NCBI GenBank assembly: GCA_049644325.1
Contig: JBARRR010000198.1
Coordinates: 1 to 13,193, forward strand
From: DASZHA01 sp049644325
GTDB taxonomy: Bacteria; Chloroflexota; Dormibacteria; DASZGP01
Length of the DNA stretch: 13,193 bases
Direction of reading: 5' to 3'
Shown here: positions 1 to 6,894 of the stretch, one piece after another
How the letters are laid out: each line of letters starts with the position of its first letter
How positions within the stretch are numbered: position 1 is the stretch's first letter
Notes under the pieces: model-generated
What the model was told of the DNA's origin: nothing
Databases searched by the model: none
Seen by the model: only the letters and a program-made list of their open reading frames with translations
Translations under genes and position numbers: made by a program

Positions 1-56
1 AGCCGGATGTCGTCGCCCGCCACGTCGTCGAATTCCTGGCCGGGGCGTCAACGTAG
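1..56 (+). CDS. C-terminal end of an unidentified protein (partial)
   Basis: The third plus-strand frame is open from the window edge to a TAG at 54-56 and encodes a 17-residue tail ending VVEFLAGAST. The pattern VARxVVEFLAG resembles the last helix of alpha/beta-hydrolase-fold proteins, but 17 residues cannot establish a family. The other two plus frames read through to stops further on and look less protein-like. The gene would run toward the tRNA gene, which lies on the opposite strand. The 61 bases between this stop and the tRNA contain no other gene that I can see. Confidence 0.4.
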   Translation, partial: PDVVARHVVEFLAGAST

Positions 57-99
57 GCACCTAGGCGAGCGCCAAACCGTGTCTTTCTGACGGCTAAAT

Positions 100-119
100 C
101 ATCCAATTCAAAATGGATG
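100..119 (-). terminator. Weak hairpin at the tRNA 3' end
   Basis: The arms CATCCA (100-105) and TGGATG (114-119) pair perfectly around an AT-rich 8-nt loop. Read leftward, the hairpin begins inside the encoded CCA of the tRNA and is followed by ATTTAGCC, so there is no proper U-tract. It may help end or process the tRNA transcript, or it may be chance. Confidence 0.2.
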
Positions 120-193
120 GTGGACCCGATCGGACTCGAACCGACGGCCTCTGCGATGCGAACGCAGCGCTCTCCCAGCTGAGCTACGGGCCC
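118..193 (-). tRNA. tRNA-Ala (anticodon CGC), with encoded CCA
   Basis: The reverse complement folds as a full cloverleaf. The acceptor strands GGGCCCG and CGGGTCC pair with one G-U. The D-stem is GCTC/GAGC, and the anticodon stem CTGCG/CGCAG closes the loop TTCGCAT. The T-arm is GTCGG-TTCGAGT-CCGAT, with a terminal G-U. Loop positions 34-36 read CGC, which decodes the alanine codon GCG. The discriminator base is A (121), and CCA is genomically encoded at 118-120. There is no intron or variable-arm expansion. The gene lies 37 bp downstream of the ZIP transporter stop codon, on the same strand. Confidence 0.95.
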
Positions 194-199
194 GGCCGA

Positions 200-205
200 A
201 TTCTA
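200..205 (-). promoter_or_regulatory. Candidate -10 element for the tRNA gene
   Basis: Read on the minus strand, 205-200 is TAGAAT, a 5/6 match to TATAAT. It lies 6 bases before the mature tRNA 5' end. No convincing -35 hexamer is present at 16-18 bp, so the call rests on the -10 alone. The tRNA could also be cotranscribed with the ZIP gene upstream. Confidence 0.3.
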
Positions 206-230
206 CCGGCGGGACATCCTGGGGCTTAGG

Positions 231-1076
231 TCAGCCGCCGGCCCAGCTGAGCAGCAGGTCGGTGCCGTAACCGGCCAGGAAGCCGAGCAGCAATCCCCAG
301 GCGAGGGCGACCTGCGAGTTCATCCTCCGCCCCACCGCGATCATCTCGCTGATGACGTAGATCAGGGCACCAGCGGCCAGGGCCAGGAAGAGCACGAACA
401 CATAGCGGTTGCTGAAGTTGTAGCCAATCACGGTGCCGATGAAGGTCGGCCCGCCGCCGACCAGCCCGGCGGCCAGCAGGAAGAGCCATGACGGGGCCCG
501 GTCGTCGGTAGCCGTCGGGGCGGCGATGCCGAAGCCCTCGGTGACGTTGTGGAGGCCAAAGCCGATGATCAGGACGGTGGCGAAGGCGATCGCACCGCTC
601 GCCGCCGAGGCGCCGATGGCCAGGCCCTCGGAGAAGTTGTGGAGGCCGAGGCCGATCGCGATCATCATCGCCAGCCAGCGTCCGGAGGCCGCCACCGTGA
701 TCGGCGGCGCCTGGGCGGCGACAACGGCGCCCGGGCCTTCCGCGAGCCGCGCCTTGCGGGCGTGGTAGCGGCGGGTCATCGAACGGTTGGCGTAAACCAG
801 GGACAGCAGCCCCGCGGCCAGGCCACCGACGAAGAGGCCGCCCAGGACTACGAAGTCCTGCGAGTCGCCGGCCTTCGCGGCGTTGAGGGCGTTATGGACC
901 GGCTCGCCGGCCTTGGTCAGCACGTCCCAGACCAGGAAGATCAGGATGCCGGTGGCCAGCGCGTTGATGAAGCCCTGGGCGCGCAAGGAGAGCTTCCGCA
1001 GTCGTGCGACCGGCAACCCGATGAGGAGGGTCAGGCCGGCGATCGCCCCCAGGAGGACGGTTGTACCCTGACTCAT
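231..1076 (-). CDS. ZIP-family divalent metal transporter
   Basis: This 281-residue integral membrane protein is almost entirely hydrophobic segments, consistent with the eight helices of the ZIP (ZRT/IRT-like, ZupT) family. That family moves Zn2+, Fe2+ or Mn2+ into the cytoplasm. The two signature metal-binding helices are clear: LGLHNFSEGLAIG (H146, N147, E150) and FGLHNVTEGFGIA (H176, N177, E180). E244 in a later helix is another possible polar ligand. The loop between helices 3 and 4 (about residues 96-130) is basic and carries only one histidine (H105), unlike the His-rich loop of many eukaryotic ZIPs. The start is ATG with AAGGAG 13 nt upstream, a long spacing. The gene diverges from a DtxR/MntR-family regulator, which suggests metal-responsive control. 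The metal cannot be read from the sequence. Confidence 0.9.
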   Translation of the reverse strand: MSQGTTVLLGAIAGLTLLIGLPVARLRKLSLRAQGFINALATGILIFLVWDVLTKAGEPVHNALNAAKAGDSQDFVVLGGLFVGGLAAGLLSLVYANRSMTRRYHARKARLAEGPGAVVAAQAPPITVAASGRWLAMMIAIGLGLHNFSEGLAIGASAASGAIAFATVLIIGFGLHNVTEGFGIAAPTATDDRAPSWLFLLAAGLVGGGPTFIGTVIGYNFSNRYVFVLFLALAAGALIYVISEMIAVGRRMNSQVALAWGLLLGFLAGYGTDLLLSWAGG

Positions 1077-1113
1077 GCGCTCGGCAAAGCTCCTTCGAAA
1101 TCCTAACTGAGCA

Positions 1114-1124
1114 GATACTGTATC
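1114..1124. promoter_or_regulatory. Palindrome in the ZIP/regulator divergent promoter region (candidate operator)
   Basis: GATACTGTATC is a perfect inverted repeat of 5-bp arms around a central T. It sits in the 71-bp space between the divergent ZIP and DtxR-family genes. It overlaps the candidate -10 of the leftward promoter, so a bound repressor there would block transcription of the transporter. It does not match the classic DtxR (TTAGGTTAGCCTAACCTAA-type) or B. subtilis MntR boxes, and its arms do not extend further. Assignment to the adjacent regulator is inference from position. Confidence 0.4.
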
Positions 1125-1144
1125 ACGCTGATAGGGTGTGCTAA
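1117..1144 (-). promoter_or_regulatory. Candidate promoter of the ZIP transporter gene
   Basis: On the minus strand, TTAGCA (1144-1139, 4/6 match to TTGACA) is followed after 16 bp by TACAGT (1122-1117, 4/6 match to TATAAT). Transcription would begin about 30-40 bases upstream of the ATG. The -10 lies inside the palindrome at 1114-1124. The match is moderate and unverified. Confidence 0.3.
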
Positions 1145-1147
1145 GTC

Positions 1148-1837
1148 ATGAACGTACCTAATGCTGGCATAAGCGACGCTGGGCACAGCGCCACCATCAG
1201 CCGCTACCTGGAGGCGATCTACTACATGGAGGCCGAGGGGGAGACGGTGCGGGCGTCGCGGCTGGCAGACTGGCTGGCGGTATCGCAGCCAACCACCAGC
1301 GCCACGCTCCACCGCATGGTCCGCGACCGCCTGGTCAGGATCTCGCCTGGCAAGGTGGTCACGCTCACGGCGCAGGGCCGAGATGAGGCGGCCCGGATCG
1401 TGCGCCGCCATCGCATCGCCGAGCGCTGGCTGACCGACGTCATCGGCCTCGACTGGCTCCAGGCCGACGAGGAGGCGGGCAGGCTCGAGCACGCCCTCTC
1501 CGATGATGTCGCCGACCGCCTCCACAAGCTGATCGGTGAGCCGGCCACCTGCCCGCATGGCAACCCCATCCCCGGGGCCCGGGGCAAGGCGCCTCGGGAG
1601 CGAGCGTTGAGCAAACTCGAGCCCGGGCAACGCTCCCGGATCCGGCGGGTGTCGGAGGTCGCCGAGAGGGAGGCGCCAGAGCTGCTTCGCTTCCTGGACC
1701 AGAGTGGACTGGTCCTCGGTGCCGAGGTGGAGGCGGTGGCCAAGAGCAAAGGCGCCGGCACCCAGACGGTGCGCGCGGGCGGTCGCGAGGTGGCCATGTC
1801 GATGGAGGTGGCGGACAAGATCTGGGTCGAGCGATGA
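1148..1837 (+). CDS. DtxR/MntR-family metal-dependent transcriptional regulator
   Basis: This 229-residue protein has the three-part DtxR layout. A winged helix-turn-helix spans about 15-77 (recognition region QPTTSATLHRM). The dimerisation/metal domain spans about 80-143 and has the family landmarks RRHRIAERWL, LEHALSDD and CPHGNPIPG. A C-terminal FeoA/SH3-like domain spans about 155-229. Such proteins usually repress metal-uptake genes when loaded with Fe2+ or Mn2+. H88, E92, E114 and H115 match conserved ligands. However, R19 stands where DtxR has M10 and MntR has D8, D107 stands at DtxR H98, and G111 stands where DtxR has C102 and MntR has E99. E22 matches MntR E11. Metal choice is therefore unclear. 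The ATG has only a weak AGGG 11 nt upstream. The gene is divergent from the ZIP transporter and probably heads a unit with the lipoprotein gene and bioB. Confidence 0.88.
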   Translation: MNVPNAGISDAGHSATISRYLEAIYYMEAEGETVRASRLADWLAVSQPTTSATLHRMVRDRLVRISPGKVVTLTAQGRDEAARIVRRHRIAERWLTDVIGLDWLQADEEAGRLEHALSDDVADRLHKLIGEPATCPHGNPIPGARGKAPRERALSKLEPGQRSRIRRVSEVAEREAPELLRFLDQSGLVLGAEVEAVAKSKGAGTQTVRAGGREVAMSMEVADKIWVER

Positions 1838-1847
1838 GCCGGAGCCG

Positions 1848-2324
1848 ATGAGAGGGCAGCACCGGCTGGCGCTGGTCGGCCTGACGCTGTCGATCGCCGC
1901 CTGCTCGTCGAGCTCTCAATCGACGACGTCAACGACACCGACGGCGGTGCCGGCAACCCCAACGCCGGCCGCCGCGACAACACCGGTGCCGCCCACGGCG
2001 CTCGACACCAAGGCGGCAACCGTGGTCACCCAGCTGAACAGCAAGGACTTCGCCGCCATCCGGGCGCACTTCGACCCCACGATGATGGCGACCCTCTCCG
2101 AGGCCGAGCTGGCCACCAGCTGGCGGACCTTCCAGGAGGACTTCGGTCAGTTCAAGTCCGCGGAGGCCCCGACGCATACCAACCGCGGCGAATTGATCGT
2201 GGAACAGGTGACCGTCCACATGGCCAACCGCGACGGCGAGGTCCGGGTGACGTACCACCCCGACCAGACGATCGCGGGCCTCTTCTTCCTCAGGCCCGGC
2301 GTCCCGCTCGTACCCGTCCCCTAG
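1848..2324 (+). CDS. Small lipoprotein with DUF3887-like domain
   Basis: The predicted product has 158 residues. The ATG at 1848 gives a short basic N-terminus, a hydrophobic stretch and a lipobox S-I-A-A-C with C19 as the lipidated cysteine. The frame is open further upstream, but this start lies 10 bp after the regulator's stop, with GGAG just before it, and is the one that yields a signal peptide. Residues 20-54 are a Ser/Thr/Pro/Ala-rich linker. The rest, about 55-158, resembles DUF3887, a small alpha+beta fold also found as an accessory domain near hydrolases (pattern: LNSKDFAAIRAHFD, then a beta-rich end). It should be anchored to the outer face of the membrane. No catalytic residues are evident and its function is unknown. 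The spacing to both neighbours suggests cotranscription with the regulator and bioB. Confidence 0.8.
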   Translation: MRGQHRLALVGLTLSIAACSSSSQSTTSTTPTAVPATPTPAAATTPVPPTALDTKAATVVTQLNSKDFAAIRAHFDPTMMATLSEAELATSWRTFQEDFGQFKSAEAPTHTNRGELIVEQVTVHMANRDGEVRVTYHPDQTIAGLFFLRPGVPLVPVP

Positions 2325-2356
2325 CCCCCGCCACGGTCTGTGGCAAGATTCCCGCC

Positions 2357-3469
2357 ATGCAAGAGACCCTCGACCGGCTAGTCGACGCTGGGCTGGACCG
2401 CCGCGAGCCCAACCGGGAGGACGCCCTTAAGCTGCTGCGCAGCCCTGATGACGAGGTCCAGCGGGTGGTGGCCGCGGCGTACGAGGTTCGTCGCGCCTAC
2501 TTCGGCAAGCGGGTCAAGCTCAACTTCCTGCTCAACATGAAGAGCGGCCTCTGCCCCGAGGACTGCCACTACTGCAGCCAGCGACGCGAGAGCACCGCCG
2601 ACATCCTCAAGTACCCGATGGTCGACAGTGCCGCCGCGGTCGATGCCGCCACCCGCGCCGTCAGCGCCGGCGCCAAGCGCCTTTGCATGGTCGCCAGCGG
2701 ACGCGGCCCGACTGATCACGAGCTCGACCAGGTCACCGCCAACGTCCGGGCCGTCAAGGACGCCTACCCCGACCTCGAGATCTGTGCCTGCCTTGGTCTG
2801 CTGGCAGACGGCCAGGCGGGTTCACTCAGGGATGCCGGCGTCCATGCCTACAACCACAACCTCAACACCAGCGAGAAGCATTACGACGAGGTCTGCGGTA
2901 CCCACACCTACAACGACCGCGTCCTCACCGTCGGGCGGGCCGCGGCGGCGGGGCTGTCGGCCTGCTCGGGGGCGCTCTTCGGCATGGGCGAGAGCGACGA
3001 GGACGTGGTCGACCTCGCCACCGACCTGCGCCGCCTGCAGCCGGACTCGGTGCCGATCAATTTCCTGATCCCGATCGACGGGACTCCCCTCGCGGGGCGG
3101 TTCGAGCTGACGCCGCAGAAGTGCCTGCGCATCCTGGCCCTGTTCCGCTTCTACTTCCCCGACGTCGAGGTCCGCATCGCCGGCGGGCGCGAGGTCCACC
3201 TGCGCAGCCTGCAGCCCCTGGGCCTGATGATCGCCAACTCCATCTTCACCGGCGACTACCTGACCACCGAGGGCCAGCCCGCCAGCGCCGACATGCGGAT
3301 GATCGAGGACCTTGGCTTCGCCGTCGAGGGCATGGAGGAGAGGACGCTGCCGCGCGAGCGCGGGGACAGCGATCCCGCCAGCGCGGTGATCGGCTCGCAC
3401 CCCAGCCCCGAGGAGCTGGTCAAGCTGCGCAAACGGGGCGCCGGCACCGACCTCCCCGCCAACGCTTAG
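2357..3469 (+). CDS. bioB: Biotin synthase
   Basis: This 370-residue radical-SAM enzyme inserts sulfur into dethiobiotin, the last step of biotin synthesis, in the cytoplasm. The SAM-binding [4Fe-4S] motif is C66-PED-C70-HY-C73. The ligands of the sacrificial [2Fe-2S] cluster are all present: C110, C143, C203 and R278, aligning with E. coli C97, C128, C188 and R260. Other landmarks are CSGALFGMGE, PINFLIPIDGTPL and ANSIFTGDYLTT. The substrate motif reads YNHNLN (165-170), with Asn where E. coli has Asp155. The C-terminal extension ending RGAGTDLPANA is typical of the B. subtilis/actinobacterial-type enzyme and explains the extra length over the E. coli protein. The ATG has no strong ribosome binding site, and the upstream gap is 32 bp. 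No other biotin genes are in the window. The convergent livF gene ends 25 bp downstream. Confidence 0.96.
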   Translation: MQETLDRLVDAGLDRREPNREDALKLLRSPDDEVQRVVAAAYEVRRAYFGKRVKLNFLLNMKSGLCPEDCHYCSQRRESTADILKYPMVDSAAAVDAATRAVSAGAKRLCMVASGRGPTDHELDQVTANVRAVKDAYPDLEICACLGLLADGQAGSLRDAGVHAYNHNLNTSEKHYDEVCGTHTYNDRVLTVGRAAAAGLSACSGALFGMGESDEDVVDLATDLRRLQPDSVPINFLIPIDGTPLAGRFELTPQKCLRILALFRFYFPDVEVRIAGGREVHLRSLQPLGLMIANSIFTGDYLTTEGQPASADMRMIEDLGFAVEGMEERTLPRERGDSDPASAVIGSHPSPEELVKLRKRGAGTDLPANA

Positions 3470-3494
3470 GGCTCACACTGGCTGAGGCCGCCGG

Positions 3495-4205
3495 TCAGAC
3501 GCCCAGGTACGCCCGCCGCACGTCATGGTTGGCCAGCAGCTCCTGGCCGGTGCCGCTGATGGTGGTGGTACCGAGCTCCATCACATAGGCGCGGTCGGCG
3601 ATATCGAGCGCGCGCAGCGCGTTCTGCTCGACCAGCAGGATGGTGGTCCCCTGCTCGCGGATTCCGCGGATGATCTCGAACACCTCGTCGATGCGCTGTG
3701 GGGCCAACCCCAGCGAGGGCTCGTCCAGGAGCAGCAGCCGCGGGCCGGCGATCAAGCCCCGGGCGATGGCCAGGATCTGCTGCTCGCCACCGGAGAGGTT
3801 GCCGGCCGGCTGGCGGCGGCGCTTCTCGAGGATCGGGAAACGCCCCAGCATCGCGGCGATGTCGCGCTCGGCTTGGGCGCGGTCTCTCCGGCGCCAGGCC
3901 GCCACCATCAGGTTCTCAGCCACGTTCATGTTGGCGAAGACCTCCCGGCCCTCCGGCACCTGGACCAGGCCGGCGCGGACGATCGACTCCGGGCGCATCC
4001 GGCGCACGTCACGACCGTCGTATTTGATGCTCCCCGATCGGGCCTTGATCATCCCGCTGACGGCGTTGAGAGTGGTCGTCTTGCCAGCGCCGTTGGCCCC
4101 GATCAGGGCCACCACCTCCCCCTCCTCCACGCTCAGGCTGGCGTCGCGCACGGCCTCGATGGCGCCGTAGGCAACGCTCAGGTGCTCAACCTCGAGCAGG
4201 CTCAT
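3495..4205 (-). CDS. livF: Branched-chain amino acid ABC transporter ATP-binding protein LivF
   Basis: This 236-residue ATPase is one of the two nucleotide-binding subunits of a HAAT-family importer for branched-chain amino acids or amides. It has Walker A GANGAGKTT (36-44), VPEGR after the first helical region (83-87), the signature LSGGEQ (137-142), Walker B LLLLDEP (157-163) and the LivF-typical LVEQN (191-195), where Gln stands in place of the usual switch histidine. The length is standard. The ATG overlaps the livG stop by 4 bp (ATGA), indicating translational coupling. This is the last gene of the liv operon. Only 25 bp separate its stop from the convergent bioB stop, and no clear terminator is visible there. 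The substrate may be an amino acid, amide or urea and cannot be told from this subunit. Confidence 0.95.
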   Translation of the reverse strand: MSLLEVEHLSVAYGAIEAVRDASLSVEEGEVVALIGANGAGKTTTLNAVSGMIKARSGSIKYDGRDVRRMRPESIVRAGLVQVPEGREVFANMNVAENLMVAAWRRRDRAQAERDIAAMLGRFPILEKRRRQPAGNLSGGEQQILAIARGLIAGPRLLLLDEPSLGLAPQRIDEVFEIIRGIREQGTTILLVEQNALRALDIADRAYVMELGTTTISGTGQELLANHDVRRAYLGV

Positions 4206-5008
4206 AATGCCGCGCCGGCGGCGCCCTCCTTGCCCAGGTACGCCTCCACCACCTCGGGCTTGCCCACGACGTCCTGGGGTGCGCCGTCGGCGATCAGCCG
4301 TCCGAAGTCGAGCACAGCGACGTCGCTGCAGGTGTCCATCACCAGCTTGAGGTGGTGCTCGACAAGGATCATGGTCAGGCCCTCGCGGTTGAGCGCCATC
4401 AACAGCTCGCGCAACGCCGCGGCGGCCGGCGGCCCCGACCCCGCCGCAGGCTCGTCGAGGAGCAAGAGCCGTGGCTGGAGCGCCAGGGCGCGGGCGATCT
4501 CCAGCCGCCGCTGCTCCGCATAGCCCAGCTCGCCGGCCAGCCGGTCGTCGACGTTGACCAGCCCCACGCGGTCCAGCAGCCGCCGCGCCTCGGTCACACG
4601 CGCCTGCTGAGCCTTCCGCAATGCCGGCAGCACCAGCACCTGGCCCAGCGTGTCGTTGCGACGCCGAGAGTGCATGCCCACCAGCACGTTCTCCAGCACC
4701 GTCATGCCGCGGAAGAGCCGCACCGTCTGGAACGTCCGGGCCACGCCCGCCGCCGCCAGCCGGTGGGCGGGCCAGCGGTTGACCACCTCGCCGCGGTACC
4801 AGGTCTCCCCCGCCGTCGCCGGCTGGAAGCCGCTGACCACGTCCAGCAGGGTGGTCTTGCCCGCTCCGTTGGGCCCGATCAGGCCGTAGAGGCTGCCTTC
4901 GGGCACCGAAAGGTCGACCCGGTCCACCGCCCGCACCCCGCCGAAGTGCCGGCTGATGCCGGTCAGCCTAAGCAGCGGCTCCCTCGGGGCGGTGCTTCCG
5001 CCGCTCAT
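4202..5008 (-). CDS. livG: Branched-chain amino acid ABC transporter ATP-binding protein LivG
   Basis: This is the second nucleotide-binding subunit of the importer, 268 residues from the chosen start. Walker A is GPNGAGKTT (45-53), the Q-loop is FQ at 93-94, Walker B is LLLLDEP (181-187), and the switch histidine lies in VEHHLK (H218). The signature is LGYAEQ (161-166) instead of the usual LxYGxQ, and the D-loop region reads AAGSGPP where LivG proteins normally have AAGMNP or AAGLNP. I chose the ATG at 5006-5008 because it overlaps the livM stop as ATGA, like the livG/livF junction. An in-frame ATG 11 codons upstream (5041) would make a 37-bp overlap and adds residues without family character. 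The C-terminal end EAYLG is typical. Confidence 0.93.
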   Translation of the reverse strand: MSGGSTAPREPLLRLTGISRHFGGVRAVDRVDLSVPEGSLYGLIGPNGAGKTTLLDVVSGFQPATAGETWYRGEVVNRWPAHRLAAAGVARTFQTVRLFRGMTVLENVLVGMHSRRRNDTLGQVLVLPALRKAQQARVTEARRLLDRVGLVNVDDRLAGELGYAEQRRLEIARALALQPRLLLLDEPAAGSGPPAAAALRELLMALNREGLTMILVEHHLKLVMDTCSDVAVLDFGRLIADGAPQDVVGKPEVVEAYLGKEGAAGAAL

Positions 5009-5919
5009 GATGTCGCCTGCCCGCTGCGGGGCCAGCGCCATAGCGCCATCAGCCGGCCCCGGCCTCCAGGGCGCCGGCCGCCCGCGATCCCCCGGGGCAG
5101 GAAGAGGATGACCAGGATCAGGACCACGCCATTGATCAGGTCTCGGTAGTCGCGGGCGAAGCGGAGGATCTCGGGCAGGCTGGTGAGAACGGTGGCGCCG
5201 ACCACGGGCCCGACCACGTTGCTGAAGCCCCCGGCAACGGCGAAGACCAGCACCCCCACCACGCGGGTGAACTGGTACTCGGACGGGGCGATGATGAAGT
5301 TGAGGTGGGCGTCCAGGCCCCCTGCGCAGCCGGCGACGAAGGCGCCCAGGACGAAAGCGATCAGCCGGTAGCGGGCGACGTTGATGCCGTGCGCCTCGGC
5401 AGCGACCTCGTCCTCACGAATCGCGGCCCAGGCCTGTCCCAGCCGCGTACCTCGCAATCGCCAGAGCACAAACGCCACCACCACCAGGCCCCCAAAGATG
5501 TAATTGATGGCGGTGGACGGGCTGGCCTCGATGTTGATCAGCCCCTGGCCCTCACCCGTGGCGGGGACGTTGAGGATGACGCCGACGACCACCTGGCCGA
5601 AACCGATGGTGGCGATGGCCAGGAAGATGCCCGACAGCCGCAGCACCGGGAGCCCGATCGGCACCGCCAGCACCGTCGCCGCCAGCCCTCCGATCAGCAT
5701 CGCCGCCGGGAAGGGCACCGACGTATTAAGCCCCAGGAGCACCGAGATGTAGGCGCCGACGGCCATGAAGCCGACGTTGGCCAGCGTCAGCATGCCGCAG
5801 TTGAGCGTGATGTACATCGACAGGGTCAGGAGGGCATTGATGCCGATCTGCGAGATCAGCAGCTGGTGGGCGCTGTAGAAGCCCAGCGGGTCGGTGAACA
5901 GCTGGATGAAGAAGTCCAA
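5005..5919 (-). CDS. livM: Branched-chain amino acid ABC transporter permease LivM
   Basis: This 304-residue inner-membrane permease belongs to the BPD_transp_2 family and pairs with LivH to form the channel. It has about eight hydrophobic segments and the LivM landmarks LANVGFMAVGAY near residue 46. The cytoplasmic coupling stretch WAAIREDEVAAEAHGIN lies near 165-180, and a GG-rich VAGGFSNVVGP segment near the C-terminal third. It starts with TTG, supported by GAGGGG at 5933-5928 with 8-nt spacing. No in-frame ATG precedes the first membrane segment. The C-terminus is a basic, Gly/Arg-rich tail after FLPRGI. The gap after livH is 24 bp, and the stop overlaps the livG start. Confidence 0.93.
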   Translation of the reverse strand: MDFFIQLFTDPLGFYSAHQLLISQIGINALLTLSMYITLNCGMLTLANVGFMAVGAYISVLLGLNTSVPFPAAMLIGGLAATVLAVPIGLPVLRLSGIFLAIATIGFGQVVVGVILNVPATGEGQGLINIEASPSTAINYIFGGLVVVAFVLWRLRGTRLGQAWAAIREDEVAAEAHGINVARYRLIAFVLGAFVAGCAGGLDAHLNFIIAPSEYQFTRVVGVLVFAVAGGFSNVVGPVVGATVLTSLPEILRFARDYRDLINGVVLILVILFLPRGIAGGRRPGGRGRLMALWRWPRSGQATS

Positions 5920-5943
5920 GCGTTCAGCCCCTCATCTCGAGGA

Positions 5944-6873
5944 TCATGTCCGGCGCTCGCGGCGGCGCCCGAACAACCCCGAAGGGAAGAGCACAAGGGC
6001 CAGGAAGAGAACGGCAAACGCCACCCCCGTCCGCACGTTGGAGCCCAGCGTCACCAGGGCGACCACCTCGATCAGGCCGAGCAGGTAGCCGGCCACCACC
6101 GCCCCGGTGATCGAGCCCATGCCGCCGACGACGATAACCGCCAGCCCCTTAAGCTCGACCTGGTCCCGCCCCATGTAGGGGCTGATGTCGTGCGCCGACA
6201 GGCCGTAGAGTATGCCGGCCAGCCCGCCCAGGGCCGAGGAGATCACGAGCGTGAGGGCGATGGTGCGATCGACGTTGATGCCCATGAGCGCGGCCGCGCG
6301 GGGGTTCTCGGCCACCGCCCGGATGGCACGTCCGGGCCGGGTCCGGCGGATGACGACGGCCAGCACCGCCATCAGGCCCAGGGTGACCAGCAGGATCAGG
6401 ATCGACAGCTGGTCGATGACAACCCCGCCGACGTGGAAGCCGGCGTCGGGGGCGACTGACGCTGGGTAGCGCTGGCTGTTGGCGCCGAAGTTGTTCTCGG
6501 CGAGGCTGACGAAGATCAGCGCCACCGCGATGCTGGTGATCAGCGAGCTGATGTGGGGCGCGCTGCGCCGACGCAGCGGCCGGAAGGCGACCAGGTCGAG
6601 GCCGTAGCCGATGGCGCCGCAGATGGCGATGGCCAGGACCACCGCCAGCCAGAAGGGCAACCCGAAGTTGGCGAAGAAGATCAGGGCCAGCACCGCGCCC
6701 GCCATGAACACCGCGGAGTGGGCCAGGTTGAGGATGTCGAGCACGCCGAAGACCAGCGTGTAGCCGACCGCGAACAGGGCGTAGACGCTGCCACTGAATA
6801 TGCCGTTGAGGCCCTGCTGCAGGTAGAACGAGGGCGCCTGCGCCGCCAATTGGGTGAGCAGGCGCCCGGTCAT
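5944..6873 (-). CDS. livH: Branched-chain amino acid ABC transporter permease LivH
   Basis: This 309-residue inner-membrane permease is the LivH-type partner of LivM. The start region GLNGIFSGSVYALFAVGYTLVFG and the motif LNLAHSAVFMAGA (about 48-60) are classic for LivH. The coupling loop AVAENPRAAALMGIN (about 186-200) contacts the ATPase subunits, and the end FPSGLFGRRRERR is typical. It has about eight membrane segments and is of usual length. It begins 21 bp after the livK stop with ATG but no strong ribosome binding site, so translation may depend on readthrough from livK. Confidence 0.94.
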   Translation of the reverse strand: MTGRLLTQLAAQAPSFYLQQGLNGIFSGSVYALFAVGYTLVFGVLDILNLAHSAVFMAGAVLALIFFANFGLPFWLAVVLAIAICGAIGYGLDLVAFRPLRRRSAPHISSLITSIAVALIFVSLAENNFGANSQRYPASVAPDAGFHVGGVVIDQLSILILLVTLGLMAVLAVVIRRTRPGRAIRAVAENPRAAALMGINVDRTIALTLVISSALGGLAGILYGLSAHDISPYMGRDQVELKGLAVIVVGGMGSITGAVVAGYLLGLIEVVALVTLGSNVRTGVAFAVLFLALVLFPSGLFGRRRERRT

Positions 6874-6894
6874 GGCATCAAGCGGACGCCGCGC

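Noticed and set aside
1704..1847. N-terminal extension of the lipoprotein gene upstream of 1848
   Set aside because: It would overlap the regulator in another frame, is Arg/Trp-rich and would bury the signal peptide. The lipobox fits a start at 1848.
1222..2019. Minus-strand frame of 265 codons opposite the regulator gene
   Set aside because: Its translation is low-complexity Ser/Arg/Pro. The plus strand encodes a clear DtxR-family protein.
3470..3494. Bidirectional terminator between bioB and livF
   Set aside because: Only a 4-bp stem with a bulge can be drawn in the 25-bp gap and just beyond it, with no U-tract.
3525..4523. A 332-codon plus-strand frame opposite livF and livG
   Set aside because: It is antisense to two ATPases with intact Walker motifs. 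Its translation has no recognisable domain.
5008..5041. Upstream ATG for livG at 5041
   Set aside because: It would overlap livM by 37 bp and add 11 residues with no family match. The ATG at 5008 gives the ATGA overlap seen at the livG/livF junction.
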